A DNA stretch of 64,000 bases from Saliniramus sp050485405. Its GTDB lineage: Bacteria > Pseudomonadota > Alphaproteobacteria > Rhizobiales > Beijerinckiaceae. The stretch is taken from the NCBI GenBank assembly GCA_050485405.1, contig JBJHBI010000010.1, positions 16,703 through 80,702 on the forward strand, in the 5' to 3' direction. Shown here in pieces: positions 35,131 to 44,100 of this stretch (positions within the stretch are counted from its first letter, which is position 1; each line of letters starts with the position of its first letter). The notes beneath the pieces were generated by a model that saw only the letters and a list, made by a program, of their open reading frames with translations, had not been told where the DNA came from and did not search any database. The translations under genes and the position numbers were made by a program.

Positions 35131-35149
35131 ATGGTTAACGGGGAGTTAA
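35131..35149. promoter_or_regulatory. CtrA box between divergent flagellar operons
   Basis: Exact TTAA-N7-TTAA at 35135-35149; its left half also reads ATGGTTAA (35131-35138), the reverse complement of the TTAACCAT 8-mer. It lies in the 230-bp gap between flgB (minus) and the fliO-like gene (plus). CtrA controls early flagellar genes in alphaproteobacteria, so position and motif agree. Confidence 0.65.
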
Positions 35150-35293
35150 GGATGACACGCAATTGCCGCTTTTCCCCCGTTGAAATCCACAGAATGCTTG
35201 CGCGCAAATGCATTGAAGGCGATAACGCGTGTAGCCCTATCGACCTGCACGGCTTTTTACCTGCCGTGCGCAAAGAAGAGCGTGCGTCCATCT

Positions 35294-37405
35294 ATGCTCG
35301 GTTTCGAAGTATCTCCCGTCGTCCAGTACGTCATCGCCTTCGCGATCGTCGCGATCCTGCTGGCCCTCTTCGCCGTCGTCCTCAAGCGGATCGGCGGCAA
35401 GCGTTTCGCCATGGGGAACGAGCGTGGACGCGGGCGCCAGCCGCGGCTCGGCATCGTCGACGTCTATGATCTCGACCGCCAGCGCCAGCTCGTGCTTTTG
35501 CGCCGGGACAATGTCGAGCACCTGGTCATGCTGGGCGGGCCGAACGATTGCGTGATCGAGAGCAACATCGTGCGCGCGGCCCATGGCAGGGCCGTCGCGC
35601 CGCCGGTGGCGGAAGTGCCCTTCGAGCGCATGCCCGAACAGGCGATCCCCGCCCAGCCGGGCTACCCGCCGGGACTTCCGCAGCAAGGAATCCCGCAACA
35701 AGGTGTTCCGCAGCAGGGTATGGCACCGCAAGGCGCTGCGTCTCAAGGGATGCCCCCGCAAGCAGCCGCGGCACCGATGGCCGCGGCACCGGTCGCCGCC
35801 GCGGCAATGGCACAGCCCGCCGCTGCGCCGTCGCAACCGCCCGCACCGCAAGCCGCCGCTCCCGCAATGCAGCCGGAACCGGCGCCGCAAGCACCTGCCC
35901 CCGCACCTGCTCCCGCCCCCGAGCCTGTCGCACCTGCGGAATCCAAGCCCGAGCCGAAGCGTGGTCTGTTCGGCTTCGGACGCGCGAGCGAGCCGCAGGG
36001 CGCCGAGAAGCCCGCACCGCAATTTCCGCCGCGTCCGCGCACCACTCCGGTCGCGCCCGACAACCCGCCGCCCTATCCCCCGCGCCGCACGCCCCCCTCG
36101 CTGGCCGACGCGCCGACCGACGATACCGGCGCGCCGCCGCGCGGGTCGTCGGGCATGTCGTCGGGTACCGGTATCGCCGCCGCAGGTGTTGCAGGAGCCG
36201 GGATTGCGGCAGCGGGAATGGCGGCAGCAGGTGGAGCGCCCGCGTCGCAGCCGTCGACGCGCGTCGAACCCGCGATCACGCCCGAACCGGCGCACGAGCC
36301 CGATTCTGCCCCCGTTTCCGCACCCATTCCTTCGCCCTTGCCCGAGACCAAACCCGCCGTTACGGCCGGTCGCGACGATGCGCTTCTTTCCGACATGGCG
36401 CGCGAGCTCGAAGCCGCCTTCAAGCGTCCCGCTTCCGGCCCGGTCAGCGATGCCGGCGGCCCGCGTCGCGAGCCCTCATTCGGCGCATCGGCAGAGCCGG
36501 TATCGCAACCGGACACGCCCGCGCCTTCCGTGACGACGCCTGAGCCGCCGGCCTTCCCTGCGCGCACGGCCCCGCCCGTCGAAGATGCGCCGCAAGCGGC
36601 ACCCGATGGCGGCTTCTCCTTCGAGGAGGCGTTCGCCAAGACGATCCCGACCCGGTTCAAGCCCGTCGATACGCCGGCTGACACCACCGCCCCGGAGGCG
36701 ACGCCGGCAGAGGATGCGCCGGACGCGGATATTCCGGCGGCCAGTGTACCGCATGCGCCGGCGCCAGGCATGACGCCGCCGCCTTCCGCCGGGCCGGCCC
36801 GTTTCGCCACGGCGATCGAGGAGGTTCCGCAGCCGCCGGTCTCGCCCGCGCCGGAGGCCCAGACCGATACGGAGACGCCGCCGCTCGCGATCGCCGACAC
36901 GGAGACCGCCCCGCCCTCCCCGGCTTTCGCGCAGGCGCAGGTCATCATGGCCGAGGAGGCGCTCGCCGAGGAAGCAAATGAAGCAGAGGCATCGGTCGAG
37001 CCGCCCCCGACCGACACACCCCCGACCGACACCCGGGATACGAGCGCATCGCCCGCTGATACGCCTGCGGAAGATGCGGATGACGAGCCGAAATTCGCCG
37101 ACGAGCATGCGGCGGGTGACGCATTCACCGCATCCGAGACGCGCGACGAGGCGGATGCGGCTCCCGCGATGACGGCGGAGCCGGAACCCGCTGCTATGGA
37201 TGAGCGGCACGGTGCCGATTCCGAAAGCGCCGTCTCCACTAACGAAAGCGCCGCCGACGCGCAGCCCTCGGAGCCGGCAGCGGAAGAGGAGCGTCGGGAC
37301 GACAAGCCAGCGAGCGCGGTCGATCCGTTCTCGGTGGACGAGATCGAGGCGGAATTCGCCCGGCTGCTCGGTCGTAGCACCGACAAGGATCCGAAAAGCT
37401 CTTGA
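35294..37405 (+). CDS. fliO: FliO-like flagellar biosynthesis protein with very long acidic tail
   Basis: 703 residues from ATG 35294. Residues 8-30 are one membrane helix (VVQYVIAFAIVAILLALFAV). LGIVDVYDLDRQRQLVLLRR and DNVEHLVMLGGPNDCVIE (to about residue 98) form the FliO domain. Everything after is low complexity: a Gln/Pro/Gly stretch, a Pro/Ala stretch, then acidic Glu/Asp/Ala blocks to the C-terminus. FliO is normally about 90-150 residues and helps assemble FliP. The next gene is fliP, which supports the call. The final 30 residues (FSVDEIEAEFARLLG) look helical. Confidence 0.85.
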   Translation: MLGFEVSPVVQYVIAFAIVAILLALFAVVLKRIGGKRFAMGNERGRGRQPRLGIVDVYDLDRQRQLVLLRRDNVEHLVMLGGPNDCVIESNIVRAAHGRAVAPPVAEVPFERMPEQAIPAQPGYPPGLPQQGIPQQGVPQQGMAPQGAASQGMPPQAAAAPMAAAPVAAAAMAQPAAAPSQPPAPQAAAPAMQPEPAPQAPAPAPAPAPEPVAPAESKPEPKRGLFGFGRASEPQGAEKPAPQFPPRPRTTPVAPDNPPPYPPRRTPPSLADAPTDDTGAPPRGSSGMSSGTGIAAAGVAGAGIAAAGMAAAGGAPASQPSTRVEPAITPEPAHEPDSAPVSAPIPSPLPETKPAVTAGRDDALLSDMARELEAAFKRPASGPVSDAGGPRREPSFGASAEPVSQPDTPAPSVTTPEPPAFPARTAPPVEDAPQAAPDGGFSFEEAFAKTIPTRFKPVDTPADTTAPEATPAEDAPDADIPAASVPHAPAPGMTPPPSAGPARFATAIEEVPQPPVSPAPEAQTDTETPPLAIADTETAPPSPAFAQAQVIMAEEALAEEANEAEASVEPPPTDTPPTDTRDTSASPADTPAEDADDEPKFADEHAAGDAFTASETRDEADAAPAMTAEPEPAAMDERHGADSESAVSTNESAADAQPSEPAAEEERRDDKPASAVDPFSVDEIEAEFARLLGRSTDKDPKSS

Positions 37406-37493
37406 TAGCGCGCTTGCGCCCCCTTGCCGCGCTTGCACTGCCGTCATCCGCATCGCACCGTCCCGTAACGGGACGACGCGGAGCGAATCAGCG

Positions 37494-38324
37494 GTGCAGG
37501 CAATTCACGGGGGCGCGGATCAGGGGGGCACGGATTGCGCGCAGGCTCTGCGGCGTGATCGCCGGGAGCGGGCGCGCGCGCGGCTCGAAGCCCTGCGTCT
37601 CCCGGTCGCCTGCCTCATCGGCACAGGTGCCTTTCTCCTCGCCTTCCCCAGCCTCGCCCAGACGCTGACCCTCGATTTCGGCGAGGAAGGCGGCGTCACC
37701 GAGCGCGCACTCCAGCTGATCGCGCTGCTCACGGTGCTCGCGCTCGCGCCCTCGATCCTGGTGATGATCACCTCCTTCACCCGGATCGTGGTGGTGCTCT
37801 CGCTCCTGCGCTCCGCACTCGGCACCCAGACCGCCCCGCCCAACGGCGTGATCATCGGGCTCGCACTGTTCCTCACCGCCTTCATCATGGCGCCGACGCT
37901 GCAGGAGGCCTATGAGCAGGGCGTGGCGCCGCTCGTCGCCGGTGAGATCACCCAGGAAGAAGCTTTCGAGCGCGGCATCGCGCCGTTTCGCACATTCATG
38001 CTCGCCCATGTGCGCGAGCGCGATCTCGAACTCTTCATCGACATGTCCGGCCAGACCGATCTCGAGGGCCCCGAGGACGTGCAGCTGCACGTGCTGGTCC
38101 CCGCCTTCATGATCTCGGAGCTGCGCCGCGCCTTCGAGATCGGCTTCCTGCTCTTCGTGCCCTTCATCATCATCGATCTGGTGGTCGCCTCGATCCTGAT
38201 GTCGGTGGGCATGATGATGCTGCCGCCGATCACGGTCTCTTTGCCGTTCAAGCTGATCTTCTTCGTGCTGGTGGACGGCTGGAACCTCGTTGCGGGCTCG
38301 CTGGTGCGCAGTTACGGCTTGTAG
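37494..38324 (+). CDS. fliP: Flagellar biosynthetic protein FliP
   Basis: 276 residues from GTG 37494, with GGAG ten bases upstream; it is the first usable start in this frame after fliO. A signal-peptide-like LPVACLIGTGAFLLAFPSLA lies near residues 40-60. The core has the FliP signatures LVMITSFTRIVVVLSLLR and PFIIIDLVVASILMSVGMMM. FliP forms the export channel with FliQ and FliR. The hydrophilic N-terminus before the signal is longer than usual, so the start is uncertain. It converges on ccoS with 4 bp between. Confidence 0.93.
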   Translation: MQAIHGGADQGGTDCAQALRRDRRERARARLEALRLPVACLIGTGAFLLAFPSLAQTLTLDFGEEGGVTERALQLIALLTVLALAPSILVMITSFTRIVVVLSLLRSALGTQTAPPNGVIIGLALFLTAFIMAPTLQEAYEQGVAPLVAGEITQEEAFERGIAPFRTFMLAHVRERDLELFIDMSGQTDLEGPEDVQLHVLVPAFMISELRRAFEIGFLLFVPFIIIDLVVASILMSVGMMMLPPITVSLPFKLIFFVLVDGWNLVAGSLVRSYGL

Positions 38325-38328
38325 CGCG

Positions 38329-38523
38329 TCACCCGTCGTCCCGGCGCGGCTTCTTGCGGCGCTTGTCGGCGCCCTCGTCGCGCAGATCGTCATCGTCGAG
38401 GATGCGCAGTGCAGCACCTTCGAGATCCTCGTACTGCCCCGAGCGCAGCGACCAGAGAAAGGCGATCAACCCCATCAGGCCGAGGCTGAGCGCGATCGGC
38501 AGGAGATAGACGAGGACGTTCAT
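38329..38523 (-). CDS. ccoS: cbb3-type cytochrome oxidase assembly protein CcoS
   Basis: 64 residues: one N-terminal membrane helix (MNVLVYLLPIALSLGLMGL) and FLWSLRSGQYEDLEGAALRI, the CcoS signature. Its charged tail ends KRRKKPRRDDG. Start overlaps the ccoI stop by four bases. Needed for cofactor insertion into cbb3 oxidase. Confidence 0.94.
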   Translation of the reverse strand: MNVLVYLLPIALSLGLMGLIAFLWSLRSGQYEDLEGAALRILDDDDLRDEGADKRRKKPRRDDG

Positions 38524-40844
38524 GATGCAGCCTCCTTCGCCGTTGCCGGCGCGAGCGCAGGCGCGCGCACGGGACGAGCATGCACGCTCCGGCGCTCCGG
38601 TTCCAGCCCCGCGCGACGCGCCCGCATGGCGTTGAGGGTGACGATCACCGAGGAACCCGACATCGCCACCGCCGCGATCAGCGGCGTGACGTAGCCGAGC
38701 ACCGCGATGGGTACGGCGATCAGATTGTAGATCGTCGAAAGCCACAGATTCTCGCGCATGATCATCAGCGCCTTGCGCGACAGGGCGACGGCCTCGGCGA
38801 CGGGCTGGAGGCGATCGCCGAGGGCGAGCGCGTCGGCGCAGTTCTGGGCGAGATGGGAGGCGGTGATCGGGGAGATCGAGGCATGGGCTGCGGCGAGCGC
38901 CGGGGCGTCGTTGAGCCCGTCCCCGACCATCAGCACGCGGCGCCCCTCGCCCGCGAGACGCTCGAGGATCGCCGTCTTGTCGCCGGGCCTGCAGCCGGCA
39001 TGCCAGTCGGCAATGCCGAGCGCCTGCGCGGCGCGGCGCACCGGCCCCTCGCGATCGCCGGAGACGATCATCACCGAGAGCCCGCGCCGCTTCAGATCGG
39101 CGACGACCTCGCGCGCATCGGCGCGCAGCACCTGACGCAGCAGCAGGACCGCGACGCGCGAACCATGGCGCAGGACGATCGGCGTCGCATCCGGCTCGTC
39201 GCGCAACGCATCCGCCACGGCATCATGGGCATCGCAGAAATCGGGGCTGCCGAGCCGCGCCTCGACCCCGTCCACCATGGCGCGCACGCCGCGTCCGGGC
39301 TCCTCGACGACATCCTCGAAGGGCGCTCCCGTCGCGCCGTCTCGGGCGAGCGCCCGGGCGAGCGGGTGGTTCGAGCTCTGGCCGAGCCTGCCCGCGAGCG
39401 CGACCATCGCATCATCGACCGCGCCGCGATTGACGAGCCGCGCTTCCGGCGTGGTCAGCGTGCCGGTTTTATCGAAAACGACCGTGTCGCAGGCGGCGAT
39501 CCGCTCGACACCGTCACCGGCGGTGAGCAGCACGCCGGAGCGGAACAAAGCCCCCGAGACGACGACCTGAACCGCCGGCACGGCGAGGCCCAGCGCGCAG
39601 GGGCAGGTGATGATCAGGACGGCCACCGCCGTGATCACCGCGAAATGCGGATCGGCCCCGAGCAGGATCCAGCCGATCAGCGTCAGCGCGGCGGTGGCGT
39701 GCACCACGGGCGAATAGAGCTGCGCGGCGCGATCGGCGATCTGCACGTAGCGGGACTTCGCCGTCAGCGCCTCGTCGAGCAGCTTGTTGACCTCCGCCAC
39801 GAGGGAATTCTCGGCCGCCGAGACCGCGCGCAAAGTGAGCGCGCCGGTGAGATTGAGCGTGCCGGAATGCAGCTGCACGCCTTCGCCCGCCGGCTCGCGC
39901 GCCGTCTCCCCGGTCACGAGGCTCGCATCCACATCCGACAGGCCTGAGACGATCACCGCGTCGACGGGCACCCGGTCTCCCGGCCTGACCTGGAGGAGAT
40001 CGCCGGTCTTGACGGCGAGAATGGGGATTTCGGTCACCCCGCCATCGGCATCGATCCGCCGCGCCGTCTCGCCACGCAGGGCGAGCAGATTGCCGGCCAC
40101 GGCGCGGGTCTTCTTGCGCATGATCTGATCGAGCACCCGCCCGGCGAGCAGGAAGGTGAGGAGCATCGTCGCGGCGTCGAAATAGGCGTGTTTGGCCGAA
40201 TGCATGGTCTCGAAGATCGAGATCCCCACCGCGAGCAGCACGCCGAGCGAGATCGGCACGTCCATGCCCAGCGAACGCGCCTTCAGCGAGCGCATCGCCG
40301 CGCGAAAGAAAGGCTGGCCGGAATAGGCGACGGTCGGGATCGCGATCAGTGCCGAAATCCAGTGGAAGAGATCACGCGTTTCGGTATCGATATCGGCGAC
40401 GTTGCCCGACCAGACCGAAACCGAGAGCAGCATGATGTTCATGGTGGCGAAGGCCGCCACGCCGAGTCGCTTCAGGAGATCGGAAGTCTGCGCCGCCTCG
40501 ATCTCCTCCTCGCGGCTGCGCGTGAAGGGATAGGCCTTGTAGCCGAGCTTCTGCAGCCGGGCGACCGCCGGCCCGGGATCGACTGGAGAGCGATCGACTG
40601 GGGGACGATCGACGGCGGCTGCCGGCTCGCTTTCCGCATCGCCATCCCCCGCCTCGTCGAAGACGAGATGCAGGCGTTTGTTGGTGTAGTTGAGCCGCGC
40701 CTGCGCGATATCCGGCCCCGCGACGCCCTGTTCGATCTCGCGGATACAGGCGGCACAGGTAATACCGTCGATCGCAAGATCGAGCTGCGCGCGGCCATCA
40801 CCGTCGCGCGTCACGAAAGCCGAATAATCGATCCGCTCGCCCAT
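38520..40844 (-). CDS. ccoI: Copper-translocating P-type ATPase CcoI (FixI)
   Basis: 774 residues. N-terminal metal-binding CAAC at 30-33, eight helices, CPC in TCPCALGLAVP, phosphorylated Asp in DKTGTLT, and hinge GDGLNDAPAL. It exports copper to the periplasm for cbb3 oxidase assembly. It lies between ccoH and ccoS, the invariant order, which distinguishes it from copper-detoxifying CopA. Confidence 0.95.
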   Translation of the reverse strand: MGERIDYSAFVTRDGDGRAQLDLAIDGITCAACIREIEQGVAGPDIAQARLNYTNKRLHLVFDEAGDGDAESEPAAAVDRPPVDRSPVDPGPAVARLQKLGYKAYPFTRSREEEIEAAQTSDLLKRLGVAAFATMNIMLLSVSVWSGNVADIDTETRDLFHWISALIAIPTVAYSGQPFFRAAMRSLKARSLGMDVPISLGVLLAVGISIFETMHSAKHAYFDAATMLLTFLLAGRVLDQIMRKKTRAVAGNLLALRGETARRIDADGGVTEIPILAVKTGDLLQVRPGDRVPVDAVIVSGLSDVDASLVTGETAREPAGEGVQLHSGTLNLTGALTLRAVSAAENSLVAEVNKLLDEALTAKSRYVQIADRAAQLYSPVVHATAALTLIGWILLGADPHFAVITAVAVLIITCPCALGLAVPAVQVVVSGALFRSGVLLTAGDGVERIAACDTVVFDKTGTLTTPEARLVNRGAVDDAMVALAGRLGQSSNHPLARALARDGATGAPFEDVVEEPGRGVRAMVDGVEARLGSPDFCDAHDAVADALRDEPDATPIVLRHGSRVAVLLLRQVLRADAREVVADLKRRGLSVMIVSGDREGPVRRAAQALGIADWHAGCRPGDKTAILERLAGEGRRVLMVGDGLNDAPALAAAHASISPITASHLAQNCADALALGDRLQPVAEAVALSRKALMIMRENLWLSTIYNLIAVPIAVLGYVTPLIAAVAMSGSSVIVTLNAMRARRAGLEPERRSVHARPVRAPALAPATAKEAAS

Positions 40845-40848
40845 GATC

Positions 40849-41373
40849 TCAACGCAGCATGACGCGGTTGCGCGAATGGAAAACCTGCTCGCCCTCCTCG
40901 TGGAAGGTCAGGACGAGATCCCACTGACCGGCCGGGACATCCTCGAAGCGGGCCTCGTACACGCCGTAGCTGAGCCGCTCCAGCGTGGCCGGGCGATCGA
41001 GATTGCTGTCGGCGGGACGCGCGAGGATGATCTCGCCGTCCATGTCGGGCAGCATGTTGCCGTCGCGATCGCGCGTGGTGATCTCGGCATAGGCGCTGCC
41101 GTCGGGATTGCGCTCGACATAGGCCTCGATGTTCCAGCCGCGCGCCTGCTGCTCCGCCGCGCTCGCGAGCGTGGTGTTGAATTGCTGGCTCGTACGATAG
41201 GAACTGTCGGTCTCGAGGCCGCGGAACGTGCCCACCGCATTGGGCAGGAGCAGGCCGAGATTGACGAACATGATCACGCCGAAGAAGGCGGCGATGATTG
41301 CGAACACTTTACGACCGGTGAGCGGCTTGCCGCCGGGAACGTAGTCGTTTTGATATCGATCGGGGGAGGACAT
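40849..41373 (-). CDS. ccoH: FixH family protein (CcoH)
   Basis: 174 residues. One membrane helix near the N-terminus (VFAIIAAFFGVIMFVNLGLL), then a periplasmic domain ending GQWDLVLTFHEEGEQVFHSR, the FixH signature. It stabilises the cbb3 complex. Four bases separate it from ccoI. Confidence 0.93.
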   Translation of the reverse strand: MSSPDRYQNDYVPGGKPLTGRKVFAIIAAFFGVIMFVNLGLLLPNAVGTFRGLETDSSYRTSQQFNTTLASAAEQQARGWNIEAYVERNPDGSAYAEITTRDRDGNMLPDMDGEIILARPADSNLDRPATLERLSYGVYEARFEDVPAGQWDLVLTFHEEGEQVFHSRNRVMLR

Positions 41374-41405
41374 CGTCGAAATTCCCTCTTTGACCCTTGC
41401 GGGCG

Positions 41406-42896
41406 TCAGTTGGCGGGTCGGATGAAGTGGTCGCCGGTGGTGGCGGTCTCACCGCTCTGCGGATCGGTGAGCAGGAAGGTGATCGGCGTCGATTCTGGCC
41501 CGCTCGTGCCGGCAGGCAGCGTGACGAGAACGCGCAACTCACGGGTCTGGGCAGGGCCGACGGGCATCTCTATCACGCCCGGCGCGACCTCGGCGGCACC
41601 GAGTGCGCCGATATCGGCGCCGGGCAATCCGGTCACGGCGAGGGTGAACACCCGCTCTTCCAGCGCCTTGTTGAAGAGCCGGATCGTGTAGGCGTTGCGG
41701 ATCGAGCCGTCCGAGAGCTGCACGTAGAGCGGGTTGCGGTCATGCTGGGCCGAGACGTCGAGCGAACCGCGCCCGACGAAGGTGACGAGCATGATCCCGG
41801 CGATCAGCGCGATCAGGGCCATGTAGACGATGGTCCGCGCGCGCACGATCTTCGAGCGCTCCTGCGGCTTGCCCGCGAGGCGGCGCTCGAGATTGTATTC
41901 GCTGTCGTAGGTGATCAGATCGGGCGCGAAGCCGACCTTCTGCATGACGTTGTTGCAGGCATCGATGCAAAGGCCGCACTGGATGCAGCCGAGCTGCGAG
42001 CCGTCGCGGATATCGACACCCGTGGGGCAGACGGCGACGCACTGGCCGCAATCGATGCAGTCGCCCGCCGGCTGGTCCGCCTCGCGCAAGGCACGGTTCT
42101 TCTTGACCGAGCCGCGCGGCTCGCCGCGATCGGCGAGATAGGTGACGTTGTAGGCATGTTCGTCCGTCAGCGCCGCCTGGATACGCGGCCAGGGACACAT
42201 GTATACACAGACCTGCTCGCGCATCCAGCCGGCCAGCGTGTAGGTCGTGAAGGTCAGGATGCCGATCCAGACATAGGCGACGAACGGCGCCTGGAACGTC
42301 GCCAGATTGTAGACGAGTGTGGGCGCATCGGCGAAATAGAGCACCCAGGCCCCGCCGGTCCACCAGGCGATCATCAGCCAGACGAAGTGTTTGGACGCGA
42401 ATTTCGAGATGCGCTCCGCGTTCCACGGTCCGTTATAGAGCCGCAGCCGCTCGCGCCGATCCCCCTCGATCCGCCGCTCCACCGCCATGAACAGATCGGT
42501 CCAGACCGTCTGCGGGCAGAGATAACCGCACCAGATACGCCCCGCCACGGCATTCATCAGGAAGAGCAGCAGCGAGGCGAGAATCAGCAGGCCGGTGAGG
42601 TAATAGACTTCCTGCGGCCAGATCTCGATGAAGAAGAAATAGAACCGCCGCGCGGGCAGATCGATCAGCACCGCCTGATCCGGCGCATTCGGCCCGCGAT
42701 CCCAGCGCACGAAGGGCAGGAAGTAGTAGACGCCGAGCGTGGCGACGAGGATCGCCCACTTGATCTTGCGAAACTGCCCCCAGACACTTTGCGTGAAGAG
42801 CTGCTTGCGCGCCTCGAAGAGCGGGCCGTCGATATAGACCTCGTGCTCGTCTTCGGGCTTGAGTTCGGGCGGTTTGGTGGCGGCTGCGTCGGACAT
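41406..42896 (-). CDS. ccoG: Cytochrome c oxidase accessory protein CcoG (FixG)
   Basis: 496 residues from ATG 42896 (MSDAAATKPPELKPEDEHEV); an upstream extension is open but spurious. Polyferredoxin: CIDCGQCVAVCPTG and CIQCGLCIDACN hold two 4Fe-4S sites, with a further Cys pair in YLCPQTVW and CMCPWPR. Five membrane helices and a C-terminal Ig-like domain follow. CcoG reduces Cu(II) during copper delivery. It is first in ccoG-H-I-S behind a FixK box; ccoNOQP itself is outside the window. Confidence 0.95.
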   Translation of the reverse strand: MSDAAATKPPELKPEDEHEVYIDGPLFEARKQLFTQSVWGQFRKIKWAILVATLGVYYFLPFVRWDRGPNAPDQAVLIDLPARRFYFFFIEIWPQEVYYLTGLLILASLLLFLMNAVAGRIWCGYLCPQTVWTDLFMAVERRIEGDRRERLRLYNGPWNAERISKFASKHFVWLMIAWWTGGAWVLYFADAPTLVYNLATFQAPFVAYVWIGILTFTTYTLAGWMREQVCVYMCPWPRIQAALTDEHAYNVTYLADRGEPRGSVKKNRALREADQPAGDCIDCGQCVAVCPTGVDIRDGSQLGCIQCGLCIDACNNVMQKVGFAPDLITYDSEYNLERRLAGKPQERSKIVRARTIVYMALIALIAGIMLVTFVGRGSLDVSAQHDRNPLYVQLSDGSIRNAYTIRLFNKALEERVFTLAVTGLPGADIGALGAAEVAPGVIEMPVGPAQTRELRVLVTLPAGTSGPESTPITFLLTDPQSGETATTGDHFIRPAN

Positions 42897-42932
42897 TGCG
42901 TCCCCGGGGGCGGGTTTGAGGTGTTCCCCCGA

Positions 42933-42974
42933 GCTGTAGGCCAAAGCGCGCGCCACCGCTTTGACAATGATCAA
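42933..42974 (-). promoter_or_regulatory. FixK/FNR-dependent promoter of ccoGHIS
   Basis: The FNR/FixK palindrome TTGACAATGATCAA is at 42961-42974 (one change from TTGAT-N4-ATCAA). On the minus strand TACAGC occupies 42938-42933, exactly where the -10 of a class II promoter would sit if the box is centred at -41.5. The start would be near 42926, 30 bp before ccoG. This implies low-oxygen induction. Confidence 0.75.
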
Positions 42975-43023
42975 GCGCGGCTGCGGCAACCCGTCATGCG
43001 TCGATTTCCCGGCCCGGACGTTC

Positions 43024-43656
43024 TCACGGCACCAGCCAGCGCCCCTGCGGATCGGCGGGATCGAGATCGAAACGCGCGCGCCGGTGGCCACCATGGTCGA
43101 GATAGAGCGTCTCGATCGATTCGAGCGTGATCACGACGGCGGAGAAATGGTCTTCCCCCGTCGCGATCGCAGCCTCGTCCGTCGGCAGGGCGAAGGCGCC
43201 GGGCGCGTCGATCGCGGTACCGGGCGCCGGCTGCGTGGCGTAGCAGGCCCGGCTCATCATGCGCGAGCCCTCCCATGCCGTCCGGGCGAGCGCATCCGTC
43301 TCGTGCAGATGCGCGATCCCCTCCCCGCGCAGCTGGAACTTGCCGCGTGGGTCATAGACATGCACGGCGACGCGCGGATCGTTGCGGATCTCCTCGCTCT
43401 TGAGGCCGCGCCGGTCGGTATGGAAGCGCAATGTCCGCGCTCCGGCTTCGACGGCGCGCAGCACCACGGTGCGCATGCGCGGGCGCCCGTCGAGGCCGAG
43501 CGTGGCGATGGAGGGTGTGTGGAAGGGCGAGCGGCGATCCTTCACGCCGCGCGCGAGGCAGGCCCAGGCATGGCGCAGGGTGGCATCGAGATCATCGGCG
43601 AAATCCGGGCGGTGATAGGGCTGGCCCGTCTCGCGTCGCATCGTCTTCTCGCTCAT
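43024..43656 (-). CDS. Pyridoxamine 5'-phosphate oxidase-like FMN-binding protein
   Basis: 210 residues. RPRMRTVVLRAVEAGARTL, then HTDRRGLKSEEIRNDPRVAV and the C-terminal RWLVP belong to the PNPOx-like split barrel of the Alr4036/PdxH superfamily. The Arg/Lys and Ser/Thr positions for FMN phosphate are present. True PdxH residues at the C-terminus (RLP-type) are not obvious, so a general flavin-binding role is safer than vitamin B6 synthesis. Confidence 0.85.
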   Translation of the reverse strand: MSEKTMRRETGQPYHRPDFADDLDATLRHAWACLARGVKDRRSPFHTPSIATLGLDGRPRMRTVVLRAVEAGARTLRFHTDRRGLKSEEIRNDPRVAVHVYDPRGKFQLRGEGIAHLHETDALARTAWEGSRMMSRACYATQPAPGTAIDAPGAFALPTDEAAIATGEDHFSAVVITLESIETLYLDHGGHRRARFDLDPADPQGRWLVP

Positions 43657-43764
43657 CGCGCGCTCCTTGGCGCATCATTCCGTCAGGTGGGTAGCGGCTG
43701 ACGGAATGATGCGTCACGCAATAAATCAGAGCCCCGGCCTGACGCCGTCAGGTCGAATGCCGCT

Positions 43765-44100
43765 CTACCCGGTTTCGCGCTCCCGCGCGGCCCGCTCGCG
43801 GGCGATCAGCATCAGATTGCGCATATAGATGAAGGTGCCCAGCGACTGGCCGAGAATGAAGACCGGATCCTGCCGGTATATCGCGTAGCCGAGGAGGATG
43901 AAGCCGCCGCCCAGCGAGAAGAACCAGAAGGAGATCGGAATGACGCTGCGCCCGGCCCGCTCGCTCGCGATCCATTGCACGAGAAAGCGTGCGGTGAACA
44001 TCAGCTGCCCGAACAGGCCGATCAGGACGACCATGTCGAAATTGGCGATGAAGATCGTGTGCAGCCCCGCGCCGATATCATCGATCAGGTTGGCGATCAT
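43765..44100 (-). CDS. Lipid A biosynthesis N-terminal-domain (LAB_N) membrane protein
   Basis: 111 residues from ATG 44100, which overlaps the upstream gene by four bases. Three helices; FTARFLVQWIASERAGRSV, PISFWFFSLGGGFILL and GQSLGTFIYMRNL are the LAB_N signature also found at the N-terminus of some LpxB. Last gene of a three-gene operon for lipid glycosyl transfer. Exact role not known. Confidence 0.88.
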   Translation of the reverse strand: MIANLIDDIGAGLHTIFIANFDMVVLIGLFGQLMFTARFLVQWIASERAGRSVIPISFWFFSLGGGFILLGYAIYRQDPVFILGQSLGTFIYMRNLMLIARERAARERETG

